Positions 15,714 to 23,425 of a stretch of DNA of 64,000 nt are shown piece by piece. The DNA comes from an uncultured bacterium (GTDB lineage Bacteria; Bacillota; Clostridia; Oscillospirales; Oscillospiraceae). The notes beneath the pieces are model-generated. The model was not told where the DNA came from and did no database searches. It saw nothing but the letters and a program-made list of their open reading frames with translations. The translations under genes and the position numbers were made by a program. Every line of letters begins with the position of its first letter. Position 1 is the first letter of the stretch. Where the stretch lies: contig CAMWRX010000003.1 of assembly GCA_947176765.1 (NCBI GenBank), positions 17,198 through 81,197 on the forward strand, written 5' to 3'.

Positions 15714-17540
15714 TTATATCACGCTTCTCTGGTAAATGGTGATATTGGTGAACTCGATGGTCACCTCACCCAGGTCGGGCAGGGTGTTGGAGCCGAACTG
15801 GAACAGCATCTCGAAGTCCATGTCCAGAATCAGCGTATCGGTGGTCTCGAAGGTGAAGGTCTGCTCCTCGGTGGTGAAGTCGATGCCCTCGGAGATCCTG
15901 GGGTCCCAGCCCCCCATGGGGTTGAGGAAGAAGCCGCAGGACACGGGCTTGGAGGCCTTCGCGGTGATCTCCACGGTAAAGTAGCTGTCGGCAGGCAGGG
16001 TCAGGGTGTTCGCGCCGTGGCCGAAGATCAGCTTGTTGTGCCAGTCAACGGAGCCGCCCTGGTCGATGCGGTAGAACAGGCTGCCATCCTGCGTCCAGAT
16101 GGTGCCCACGCCCCGCTCGTTGTCCTCGTCCGTGCCGTTGTAGGTGGTCCAGAGGTAGTCGGGGTTGGCGTCGCCCGCCTGGCTCACGCCAAAGCTGTCG
16201 ATGGTCTTGACCGTCTCCAGGTCGCCTTCCATTTTGCCAAACTCCAGGTTGCTGACGGTCAGCGTATTGGAGGACGCGCCGCCCGAGGGGTTGCCGATCT
16301 GCATCCGAATCACGGGATCGTCCACGCTGTTTTCAGCCGTGAAGGTATTGGTGACCACGATCTCCTCGCCGGCCCCGACAGACAGGCTGTTGAAGTTGGC
16401 CCGGGCCGCGTCATTCTGGGTGGCGCTCTCCACCAGGAGCTCACCATCCTGGGCGTTTTCCGCTTTCAGGGTGTAGCTGTAGTAGTACTTCTGGCCAGCC
16501 TCCACCGTGAGGCCGGACAGGGCGATGTCGGCCTTGATGCTCCACACGCCGCCGTCAGTGGGATAGCTGTCGATCTGGAACACGCCCGTGCCGTTCCCGG
16601 CGCAGGAGGCGGAGCCGGAGGCCCCGTCGCCGGCGGAAATCGTGACGGCGCTGTCGCTGGACGCGGAGAAGTCGTTGGTGTAAACGGGCACGCGGGTCTC
16701 GGAACCGGAGATCTCATAGATCTCGATCTTGTCAATGGTGACGGTGAAGTTCTCGGGGGTGGTGTCGGAGGGGTTGTCAGGGTTGGGGGTGATCTTGCCC
16801 AGGTTGAGGATCAGCTCCGCGCTGCCCTCGCCGGAGGAGGTAAAGTTCAACTCCAGGGGGGCAATCTCGGTTCCGATGCGCACATTGTATGCCCCGCCGA
16901 AGGTGGCCCAGTCCGCGGCGTTCTCGTCACGGGCCAGGATGTGGGCATAGGTCTCCTGGGTGGACTTGGCCCAGATCTTCACCTTATAATCGGCGGCCTT
17001 CAGCTCAACGCCGGCCTTCTTCAACTGGATATCCCCGTCGCCGCTGCCGGCATCGGTGATGTCGAACACGAACGCGCCGTCTTTCAGCTCACCGGACGCG
17101 TTCACGCCTTCGGCGACGCTGGCTTCCCAGCCGTGGCTGTCAGTACTGGCGGTAGCGAAGTCCATCTGTTCAAGGATTACAGCCTCGCCGGTCTGGCGGG
17201 TGACGGTCAGGGTCGCGTAGGCCTCGACGGTCTCGCCGCCCTTGTCGGTGACGGAATAGGTCAGCTCATAAGTACCGGCGGACTCCGGGGTGGCCTTGCC
17301 GTTCTGGAAGGTCAGGGAGGGCATGGAGGTGATGGTAATCATGGAGGTAATGTCGCCGTCCTCCGCGTCGGAGGCGGTGACGCCGGCAAGCGCGTCAAAC
17401 TCGGTGCCGGCCACCACATCCTGGTCCATGACGCCGGAGATGGTGGGCGGGGTGTTTTCGCCGCTGCTCTTGCAGCCGGCCGCGGCAAGGAGCATGGCCA
17501 GGCACAGAAGCGCCGCTAAGATCCGATTCATTTTTTTCAT
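15714..17540 (-). CDS. Large carbohydrate-binding-type lipoprotein
   Basis: 608 residues from ATG 17540 behind AGGAG. Signal peptide and lipobox (LLAAAGCKSS). Residues about 25-110 are an Ig-like DUF5011/HYR-type domain (PPTISGVMDQDVVAGTEFDALAGVTASDAEDGDI is split across it). Three jelly-roll segments then resemble CBM4/9-type carbohydrate-binding modules (around 130-250, 260-420 and 440-608). No catalytic motif is seen. Its place between the binding protein and the surface GH32 suggests it captures fructan at the cell surface, a SusE/F-like role in a Gram-positive. Binding specificity is inferred only from context. Confidence 0.65.
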   Translation of the reverse strand: MKKMNRILAALLCLAMLLAAAGCKSSGENTPPTISGVMDQDVVAGTEFDALAGVTASDAEDGDITSMITITSMPSLTFQNGKATPESAGTYELTYSVTDKGGETVEAYATLTVTRQTGEAVILEQMDFATASTDSHGWEASVAEGVNASGELKDGAFVFDITDAGSGDGDIQLKKAGVELKAADYKVKIWAKSTQETYAHILARDENAADWATFGGAYNVRIGTEIAPLELNFTSSGEGSAELILNLGKITPNPDNPSDTTPENFTVTIDKIEIYEISGSETRVPVYTNDFSASSDSAVTISAGDGASGSASCAGNGTGVFQIDSYPTDGGVWSIKADIALSGLTVEAGQKYYYSYTLKAENAQDGELLVESATQNDAARANFNSLSVGAGEEIVVTNTFTAENSVDDPVIRMQIGNPSGGASSNTLTVSNLEFGKMEGDLETVKTIDSFGVSQAGDANPDYLWTTYNGTDEDNERGVGTIWTQDGSLFYRIDQGGSVDWHNKLIFGHGANTLTLPADSYFTVEITAKASKPVSCGFFLNPMGGWDPRISEGIDFTTEEQTFTFETTDTLILDMDFEMLFQFGSNTLPDLGEVTIEFTNITIYQRSVI

Positions 17541-17554
17541 GTTACACACTCCTA

Positions 17555-19240
17555 TCAGGTGCTGGAAGTGTACCTGTCATAGGCGGCCTGGTAGACCTTC
17601 TGGAGCTCATCCAGATGGGTACGCCCAGTCAGGTCATTCTTAAAGGTGGTCCAGTCAGCGTCGGACACGCCGCCGTTCATGAGCCATTTCACCAGGTTGG
17701 TGCGGATATAGTCGTTCAGGCTGGACTCATAGTTGCTGATGGTGTTGAGCTCGTCAAGGGTAAACTGCAGGTTGGGGGTGGGGATCACACCATCGGGGCA
17801 ATACTTCCTGATGAAGGTGTCCAGCCGCTCCACGCGCAGCTGGGCGCGGGGCTCCATGTTGACCACGTTATTCCAGGCGTAGTCGGACAGGTAGATGATG
17901 CCGTAGGGGGCGTTCTGCATACGCAGCTCGTCGGCGGTCAGGCCGGCGGGCAGCTCCTTCTGCACCAGCATACCGTTGGAGTCCAGCTCCTCCTCATAGA
18001 CGATGCCGATGGGGCCGTAGTTGATCTGGGCGGAAATGATGGGATCATAGTAGCGGTCGAAGTAGGCCAGCAGCACTTCCACGTTGGGGACGTCGGCGAA
18101 GAAGATGAGCTCACCGGTGCCGATCTCGGGGTTGTTGGAAACGCAGACGGTCTGATCGCCGTTGGGGCCTACCAGCGGGGTGCACACGATGTAGTTCTCG
18201 GGGTTGGAGACCACGGTCTCGCTCTCCCACCAGTAGAAGAAGCCATAGGTCTCAGTGCCCTTGCCGTTGGCCAGGAAGTTGTCCTGGGAGATCTCGAAGG
18301 ACACCTTGTCGATCAGGTTGTTGGACACCCAGTTGGCGATGAAGTTGGTGGCGTCCTTGAAGCGGTCGTCCTGGACGGTGTAGGTAACCTTGCCGTCCAC
18401 GATCACGCGGTGCTCCAGGTTATCGTTCAGGCCGAACATACCGTAGAGGTCGCACTGGTTGCCCTGCCAGTTATTGTAGACAAAGCTCATGGGACGCTCG
18501 TCGTCAGCCTGGCCGTTGCCGTTCATGTCGTTGTCGCGGAAGTAGGTCATCAGGGCCTCGGCCTGGGCCGCGGTGAGGGTCAGGCCGTCCTTCAGATCGG
18601 CCTCGGAAACGCCGCTGACGGCGCCGGCCTGGATGGCCGCGGCGGCCCAGTTTTTATTGAGGAACAGGATGTTGGGATGCTTGAACAGGCCCATTTCCTC
18701 GATACGGGGGAGAGCGTAGATCTTGCCGTCCTCGCTGGTCATCTGGGCCTTGATGTCGGGGCGCTCCTCCAGGATCTTGGCAAAGTTGGGCATATACTCC
18801 AGGTAGTCGCTGATGGGCAGCAGCACCTTGCGCTGGGCGTACTTGATGATCTCGCCGGCGGTCATGCCCGCGTGATAGATGGCGTCGGGGCGGTCGCTGG
18901 TGTTGCCGAAGATCAGATTCTTCTGCTGGCTGTACACCGACTCACTGACGTTCTCCCAGGACACATACACGTTGGTGCTCTCATAAAGATCCTGCATGAT
19001 CTTCATATCGTTGTAGTCCAGGGCGGAAGCATTCTTCGAGGAGTAGATGCTGAAGGAGATCTCCTGGGCGCCCTTTTCATTGAGGATGGGGGCGTTGGGG
19101 TCGGTCCACTGGAAGCCGTACTCGGAAACCAGCGTGTCCACGTCGGAACCCGTCCGGTTATCCTTCTTGCCGCTGCTGCCGCAGGCGGCCAGGCTCAGGA
19201 GCATGGACAGAAGAAGCAGAGTCGCAATAAACTTTTTCAT
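17555..19240 (-). CDS. ABC transporter solute-binding lipoprotein
   Basis: 561 residues with lipobox (LSLAACGSSG). Length and features (DKFEISQDNFLANGKG, internal SDYAWNN, long insertion) fit the large LplA/YtcQ-type oligosaccharide-binding proteins (about 500-560 residues) that work with LplB/LplC permeases. A calcium-binding-like loop, DNDMNGNGQADDE, is visible near residue 235. It should deliver fructo-oligosaccharides to the two permeases encoded upstream. No ATPase gene is in the cluster, so a shared MsmX-type ATPase elsewhere is expected. Confidence 0.9.
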   Translation of the reverse strand: MKKFIATLLLLSMLLSLAACGSSGKKDNRTGSDVDTLVSEYGFQWTDPNAPILNEKGAQEISFSIYSSKNASALDYNDMKIMQDLYESTNVYVSWENVSESVYSQQKNLIFGNTSDRPDAIYHAGMTAGEIIKYAQRKVLLPISDYLEYMPNFAKILEERPDIKAQMTSEDGKIYALPRIEEMGLFKHPNILFLNKNWAAAAIQAGAVSGVSEADLKDGLTLTAAQAEALMTYFRDNDMNGNGQADDERPMSFVYNNWQGNQCDLYGMFGLNDNLEHRVIVDGKVTYTVQDDRFKDATNFIANWVSNNLIDKVSFEISQDNFLANGKGTETYGFFYWWESETVVSNPENYIVCTPLVGPNGDQTVCVSNNPEIGTGELIFFADVPNVEVLLAYFDRYYDPIISAQINYGPIGIVYEEELDSNGMLVQKELPAGLTADELRMQNAPYGIIYLSDYAWNNVVNMEPRAQLRVERLDTFIRKYCPDGVIPTPNLQFTLDELNTISNYESSLNDYIRTNLVKWLMNGGVSDADWTTFKNDLTGRTHLDELQKVYQAAYDRYTSST

Positions 19241-19271
19241 ATCACGTAACCTCCAAGTTTATAATAGACAT

Positions 19272-19325
19272 ACTGGAAAGAACCAGGGTTCTTTCCAGTG
19301 TTGCGGCGTATGCCGCAACATACCA
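19272..19325 (-). other. Two stable hairpins between permease and binding protein genes
   Basis: ctggaaagaacc-aggg-ttctttccag (19272-19299) and tgttgcggc-gta-tgccgcaaca (19300-19321). No T-run on the minus strand. Such hairpins downstream of permease genes often protect or separate the abundant binding-protein message. Confidence 0.5.
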
Positions 19326-19345
19326 ATTTTTCCCTTTCAGTGGGA

Positions 19346-20266
19346 TCAGCCCTTCAGCGAGCCGATCATAACGCCCTGGCTGAAGTACTTCTGCACGAAG
19401 GGGTAGAGCATCAGCACCGGGACGCTGGAAACAATGACGGAGACATACTTGATCTGGTTTGCCAGGCGGTACTGCTCCAGGATGGTTTCACCGCTGCCGC
19501 CGGTGGTGCTCTCCGAGGCAATCAGGATCTCCTTCAGCACCAGCTGCAGGGGATACATGGTCTCATCCTGGAGGAAGATCATGGCGTTGAAGTAGCTGTT
19601 CCACTGGCCGATGGCGTAGTAGAGGGCCATGACCGCCAGGATCGCCTTGGACAAGGGCAGGACGATGGTGAAGAACAGGCCGTACTCCCCCGCGCCGTCT
19701 ATCTTAGCCGCCTCCACCAAGCCGTCCGGGATGCTGGACTCAAAGAAGGTCTTGGTCATGAACAGGTTCCACACCGACAGGATGGAGGGCAGGATAACGG
19801 CCCACATGGTGTTCACCAGCCCCAGGCTGCTCATCACGTTGTAGAAAGGGATCAGGCCGCCGCCGAAGAACATGGGGATGATGAAGTAGATCATCAGCGC
19901 CTTTTTGCCCGGGGTGGTCTTGCGGCTCAGGGCCCAGCCGGCGGGGACCGTTACGATCAGGGCCAGCACTACGGTGAGCACCGTGTAGATGATGGTATTC
20001 AGGTACCCTCTCCAGATGTCCGTCCGCTCCAGGATCTTCTGGAAGCCGGAGAACGTGATCTGCACCGGGTACAGGATGACCTTGCCCGCCAGAACCGCGT
20101 CCGGGTCGGAGATGGAGGCGATCACGATGAAGTACAGCGGGTAGAGCACGATGAGCGCCATAAGGCCCAGGAACAGGGCGTTTATGATATAGAACACTTT
20201 GTCGCCCGTGGTGTTCTTGATGGGAGCGCTTTTTTTAGTTGCCATCACTCTCTCCTCCTTTACCAC
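19346..20266 (-). CDS. ABC sugar permease, LplC type
   Basis: 306 residues, six predicted membrane helices. The EAA-type cytoplasmic loop reads EAAKIDGAGEYGLFFTIVLPLSKAILAVM (about 195-225). It pairs with the permease encoded upstream, whose stop overlaps this start by seven bases. Belongs to the CUT1/MalG-like permeases of LplABC-type importers. Imports fructo-oligosaccharides by context. Confidence 0.9.
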   Translation of the reverse strand: MVKEERVMATKKSAPIKNTTGDKVFYIINALFLGLMALIVLYPLYFIVIASISDPDAVLAGKVILYPVQITFSGFQKILERTDIWRGYLNTIIYTVLTVVLALIVTVPAGWALSRKTTPGKKALMIYFIIPMFFGGGLIPFYNVMSSLGLVNTMWAVILPSILSVWNLFMTKTFFESSIPDGLVEAAKIDGAGEYGLFFTIVLPLSKAILAVMALYYAIGQWNSYFNAMIFLQDETMYPLQLVLKEILIASESTTGGSGETILEQYRLANQIKYVSVIVSSVPVLMLYPFVQKYFSQGVMIGSLKG

Positions 20267-21231
20267 AGCGAAGTTTCGGAGAACTTCTTCGACGTGGTGT
20301 TCGCAATGATCAGCAGAACCACGTTGATGATGGAGTTAAACAGGCCGATGGCCGTGGCGTAGCTCTGGTTGGGAATGCCGGTCAGGCCCTGCTTGTAGAC
20401 GTAGGTGGCGATGAGTTCGCTGACGCCCAGGTTGCCGTCGGTCTGCATCAGCAGCGCCTTCTCATAGCCCACGCCCATCAGTCCGCCGATGGACATGATC
20501 AGCATCACGCTCACCATGGGCAGGATGGCCGGCAGATCCACGTGGAGCATCCGCTGGAACCGGGTGGCCCCGTCCAGGATGGCCGCCTCGTGCTGGCCCG
20601 GGTCCACGTTGGACAGGGCCGCGATGTAAATGATGGCGCTCCAGCCAAAGTCCTGCCAGTTGCTGGACAGGATGTACAGCGGACGGAAGGCCGAGCTCTC
20701 CAGGAAGTAGGACACCCGGTCAAATCCCATGCCTGCCGCGATGTTGTTGACCAGGCCGTACCGGCCAAAGAACAGGGTCAACATACCGACCAAAACCACC
20801 AGGGAGATGAAGTGGGGGCCGTTGAAGATGGTCTGGAGAATCTTTGCCGTCCGCTTCCCCTTCATGGAGTTGAGCATCAAAGAGATGATGATGGGTAGCG
20901 GGAAGCCGATGACGAAGCCGATGATACACAGAAGGAAGGTGTTCTTCATCAGGGGCCAGAACTGCACATCGGTAAAGAAACGAGTGAAGTTTTGGAAGCC
21001 GATCCAAATCGTGGTGTCGGAGAAGATCTTGTCCCCGGGCATGAAATCCTGGAACGCGATCAGCACGCCGTAGATGGGCAGGTAGTTGAACAGGAACACC
21101 ACAAGCACCGCGGGAAACACCATAATGAGGAGTGGGTGGTTCTCCCTCAGCGCCTTCAGCGTCTTTCCGGGCTTCTTTGCGGCTTTGGCCGGCACCGACA
21201 GGGCTGGCGATCCGGCTTTGACTTTTTCCAT
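20260..21231 (-). CDS. ABC sugar permease, LplB type
   Basis: Start set at ATG 21231, behind GGAAGGAG, giving 323 residues; an upstream in-frame start lacks a ribosome site. Six membrane helices begin with HPLLIMVFPAVLVVFLFNYLPIYGVLIAFQDF. The EAA loop is EAAILDGATRFQRMLHVDLPAILPMVSVM. It forms the heterodimeric channel with the LplC-type permease. First gene of the fructan operon, preceded by a consensus promoter at 21461-21489 and TGTAAA repeats. Confidence 0.9.
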   Translation of the reverse strand: MEKVKAGSPALSVPAKAAKKPGKTLKALRENHPLLIMVFPAVLVVFLFNYLPIYGVLIAFQDFMPGDKIFSDTTIWIGFQNFTRFFTDVQFWPLMKNTFLLCIIGFVIGFPLPIIISLMLNSMKGKRTAKILQTIFNGPHFISLVVLVGMLTLFFGRYGLVNNIAAGMGFDRVSYFLESSAFRPLYILSSNWQDFGWSAIIYIAALSNVDPGQHEAAILDGATRFQRMLHVDLPAILPMVSVMLIMSIGGLMGVGYEKALLMQTDGNLGVSELIATYVYKQGLTGIPNQSYATAIGLFNSIINVVLLIIANTTSKKFSETSLW

Positions 21232-21430
21232 ACAATAATCTCCTTCCTTTATAATGGAATTCATTGCCCGACGTTTTCATCCGCCAGGCAGCGCTGCCAT
21301 GACAGACACCTCCTGTTCCTGTTTTGGTTTACTGTGCTGTTCTCTGTAAACCGCTCTGCATCCAAGCGGGTCACATTCTTGTTTTCTGCTTGAAATGAAA
21401 CGTTCTTTATTTCCACAATGTAACCCGCAA

Positions 21431-21584
21431 GTTTACATTGTGTTTACAATTTACATATATACTGTAAATCTCTTTTCACTAAATGTCAATAGAAAATTAA
21501 CACAATGACAAAAAACGTAAATTTAGCTAAAACAAGACGGCGGTTATTGTGCAATAACTACATAGCAAAAATTTCAAGTTTACA
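21431..21584. promoter_or_regulatory. TGTAAAY repeats, likely LacI-family operators
   Basis: The heptamer GTTTACA/ATTTACA or its complement occurs at 21431-21437, 21442-21448, 21449-21455, 21463-21469 and 21578-21584, clustered over and after the leftward promoter and once before the regulator promoter. This suggests binding of the divergent LacI-type protein; the exact operator pairs are not resolved. Confidence 0.5.
21461..21489 (-). promoter_or_regulatory. Fructan operon promoter
   Basis: Minus-strand TTGACA (21484-21489) and TACAGT (21461-21466), spacer 17. The leader to the first gene is about 220 bases. Confidence 0.75.
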
Positions 21585-21595
21585 AAATGCACATC

Positions 21596-21624
21596 TTGCT
21601 TTTTCGTTTTGAGTATGATACAGT
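21596..21624 (+). promoter_or_regulatory. Promoter of the LacI-type regulator
   Basis: TTGCTT (21596-21601), 17-base spacer, TACAGT (21619-21624), about 38 bases before the start codon. Confidence 0.6.
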
Positions 21625-21662
21625 AAATAAAAAAACAGCGGCAGCACAAGGAGGACGTCATC

Positions 21663-22700
21663 ATGGCGGTACGGCGGGTAACCATGCAGGACATCGCGGA
21701 TGCCTGCGGCCTGTCCAGAAATACAGTTTCCAAGATATTCAATGACCGGGGCGCGGTCCCGGAAGCCACGCGGCGCATGGTACTGGAAAAGGCCCAGGCC
21801 CTTGGCTACCACCAGCTGCCGGAGGAGGCCGCGAACCCCGATTCGCGCCGTCAAAATATCGCGCTGTTTACCAGCAATATGCCCACGGAGTATCACTTTG
21901 GAACCTTTTTTATCCCGGCGTTTGCCGGGCAGCTCAGCCGTGCCGGATATACGCTGATGATGGTTGAGCTGTCTGAGGAAGATCTGCGGCTGCGCCGCCT
22001 GCCGGCGCAGCTATCCCTGGAGCAGATTGCCGGGATTATGGGCATTGAGCTGTTCGACCGGGGATATTTGGATATGCTCTGCGGCCTGGGCCTGCCCGCT
22101 ATTTTTGTCGATGCCTATTCCGGCGCGAACACCGCCCTTTTAAATTACGATCTGATCTCCATGGAGAACACCGCCAGCACCATTGCCATGACTAAGCACC
22201 TCATCAGCGCCGGGGCGCGGCATATCGGCTTTATCGGAGACACCGACCACTGCAACAGCTTCCACGAACGGTGGATTGGTTTTGCCTCCGCCCTCGCGGA
22301 CGCCGGGCTCACCCTGGACCGAACGATCTGCATTCTTGACAAGGACGGGCCGCAATACAACGACCTGAGTTGGATCATGTCCCGCCTCCAGGCGATGCCC
22401 CGGCTCCCCGATGCCTTTTTCTGCGCAAATGATTTTCTTGCCCTGCGTCTGATGACAGTCCTCAAGCAAATGGGCGTTTCGATCCCGGATCAGGTCATGG
22501 TAGCCGGTTTTGACGGACTCCCGCAGTGTGCCGTCGTGGAGCCAGCCCTGTCCACCATCCAGATCCCCAGCACTGACATAGGCAGGCTGGCCGCAGACAT
22601 ACTCTTGGCCCGTATCGGAAACCCTGACCGGCCCTATTGCACCACCTATGTCAAGACCACCCCCGTCCTACGCGCTTCCACCTCCCGCAGCCAGAAATAG
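21663..22700 (+). CDS. LacI-family regulator of the fructan operon
   Basis: 345 residues from ATG 21663 behind AAGGAGG. LacI HTH at the N-terminus (VTMQDIADACGLSRNTVSKIFNDRGAVPEATRRMVLEKAQALGY) and a periplasmic-binding-protein-like effector domain (about 65-345) with typical IGFIGD, FFCANDFLALRLM and VAGFDG blocks. Divergent from the fructan operon, with TGTAAA-type repeats between, so it most likely represses that operon until a fructose-containing sugar binds. Has its own promoter and terminator. Confidence 0.9.
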   Translation: MAVRRVTMQDIADACGLSRNTVSKIFNDRGAVPEATRRMVLEKAQALGYHQLPEEAANPDSRRQNIALFTSNMPTEYHFGTFFIPAFAGQLSRAGYTLMMVELSEEDLRLRRLPAQLSLEQIAGIMGIELFDRGYLDMLCGLGLPAIFVDAYSGANTALLNYDLISMENTASTIAMTKHLISAGARHIGFIGDTDHCNSFHERWIGFASALADAGLTLDRTICILDKDGPQYNDLSWIMSRLQAMPRLPDAFFCANDFLALRLMTVLKQMGVSIPDQVMVAGFDGLPQCAVVEPALSTIQIPSTDIGRLAADILLARIGNPDRPYCTTYVKTTPVLRASTSRSQK

Positions 22701-22714
22701 CAGTATCGCATACA

Positions 22715-22747
22715 AAACGCCAGCCGGTAGTCTCGGCTGGCGTTTAA
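22715..22747 (+). terminator. Terminator of the LacI-type gene
   Basis: aaacgccagccg-gtagtct-cggctggcgttt, a perfect 12-base stem followed by AACTT; T-poor on the plus strand, with A-rich flank so it may serve the other strand too. Confidence 0.6.
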
Positions 22748-22756
22748 CTTAAATTG

Positions 22757-23093
22757 TCGGGCGATTATTCCAACATTCTGAAGGGGAACTTCAACCCCCG
22801 GTACTGTGACGGTGTGGAGGAATGGCGCAATCGGACTTGCCGGGAGTTGGCGGCACAGGAGAACTTCAAGGGAAAGGCGCCCTGGGCGTGTATGGCCGGT
22901 ACTACCGCCGCTACACCGCCCGCAGAAAAGTGCGGCAGATCAAGGAGGACGAGTTCAAAAAGCGGCGGTACGAGGCCAAGCGCTTGCGGATGACTATGAG
23001 GCGGGGGAACTCACGGTTGAGGAATATACGCAGTGGATGGAGGACTATTTCCCGAACCGCAAAAAGCCGAAAGGCAAAAATACGGGGCAGTAA
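22757..23093 (+). pseudogene. Frameshifted remnant of a small basic protein gene
   Basis: Coding-like stretches lie in three different frames: GDYSNILKGNFNPRYCDGVE (frame 1), then GVYGRYYRRYTARRKVRQIKEDEFKKRRYEAKR, then LADDYEAGELTVEEYTQWMEDYFPNRKKPKGKN to TAA 23093. Read together they give one plausible small basic protein with at least two frameshifts and no proper start. The C-terminal part recalls small proteins of conjugative elements or phages. Probably a decayed mobile-element relic between the fructan locus and the flagellin gene. Confidence 0.5.
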
Positions 23094-23160
23094 AAGATCG
23101 CCGGTCGGCAAGCAGCATTTACGCGCTTAAATTTCAGGCAAAATTTTTCTGATGATGGGC

Positions 23161-23187
23161 TAAAGTTTTAAAAAACCGGGCCGATAT
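23161..23187 (+). promoter_or_regulatory. Sigma-28 (FliA/SigD) flagellin promoter
   Basis: TAAA (23161-23164), 15-base spacer, GCCGATAT (23180-23187), matching the sigma-28 consensus TAAA-N15-GCCGATAA in all but one base. The flagellin start is about 230 bases downstream, leaving a long untranslated leader (23188-23425) in which I see no gene. Confidence 0.85.
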
Positions 23188-23425
23188 AAAAAACGAAAGC
23201 AGAAAAGAAAACGCGGTCAGGTTCCATACAGCTTGTCCGCAGCGCAGCTTTCAAGAGCAAAAGTAATATTGTTTTCACCCGGTTCCGGGCCGGTTGGAAT
23301 ACATCCCTCAGCGCCGGATGAACGCAGCGCCCCGGCCAGGTCGCTGCGAGAAGCCGGATGTCCTATGTGCGAAGGCAATGGATGGCCGAAGCACACAAAA
23401 TAATTGATAAAAAGGAGTTTATATC

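Noticed and set aside
14301..17519. 1072-codon plus-strand open frame opposite the fructan lipoprotein genes
   Set aside because: Antisense to two well-supported lipoproteins. The Gly/Val/His/Leu-rich product without domains is what GC-rich codon usage gives on the opposite strand.
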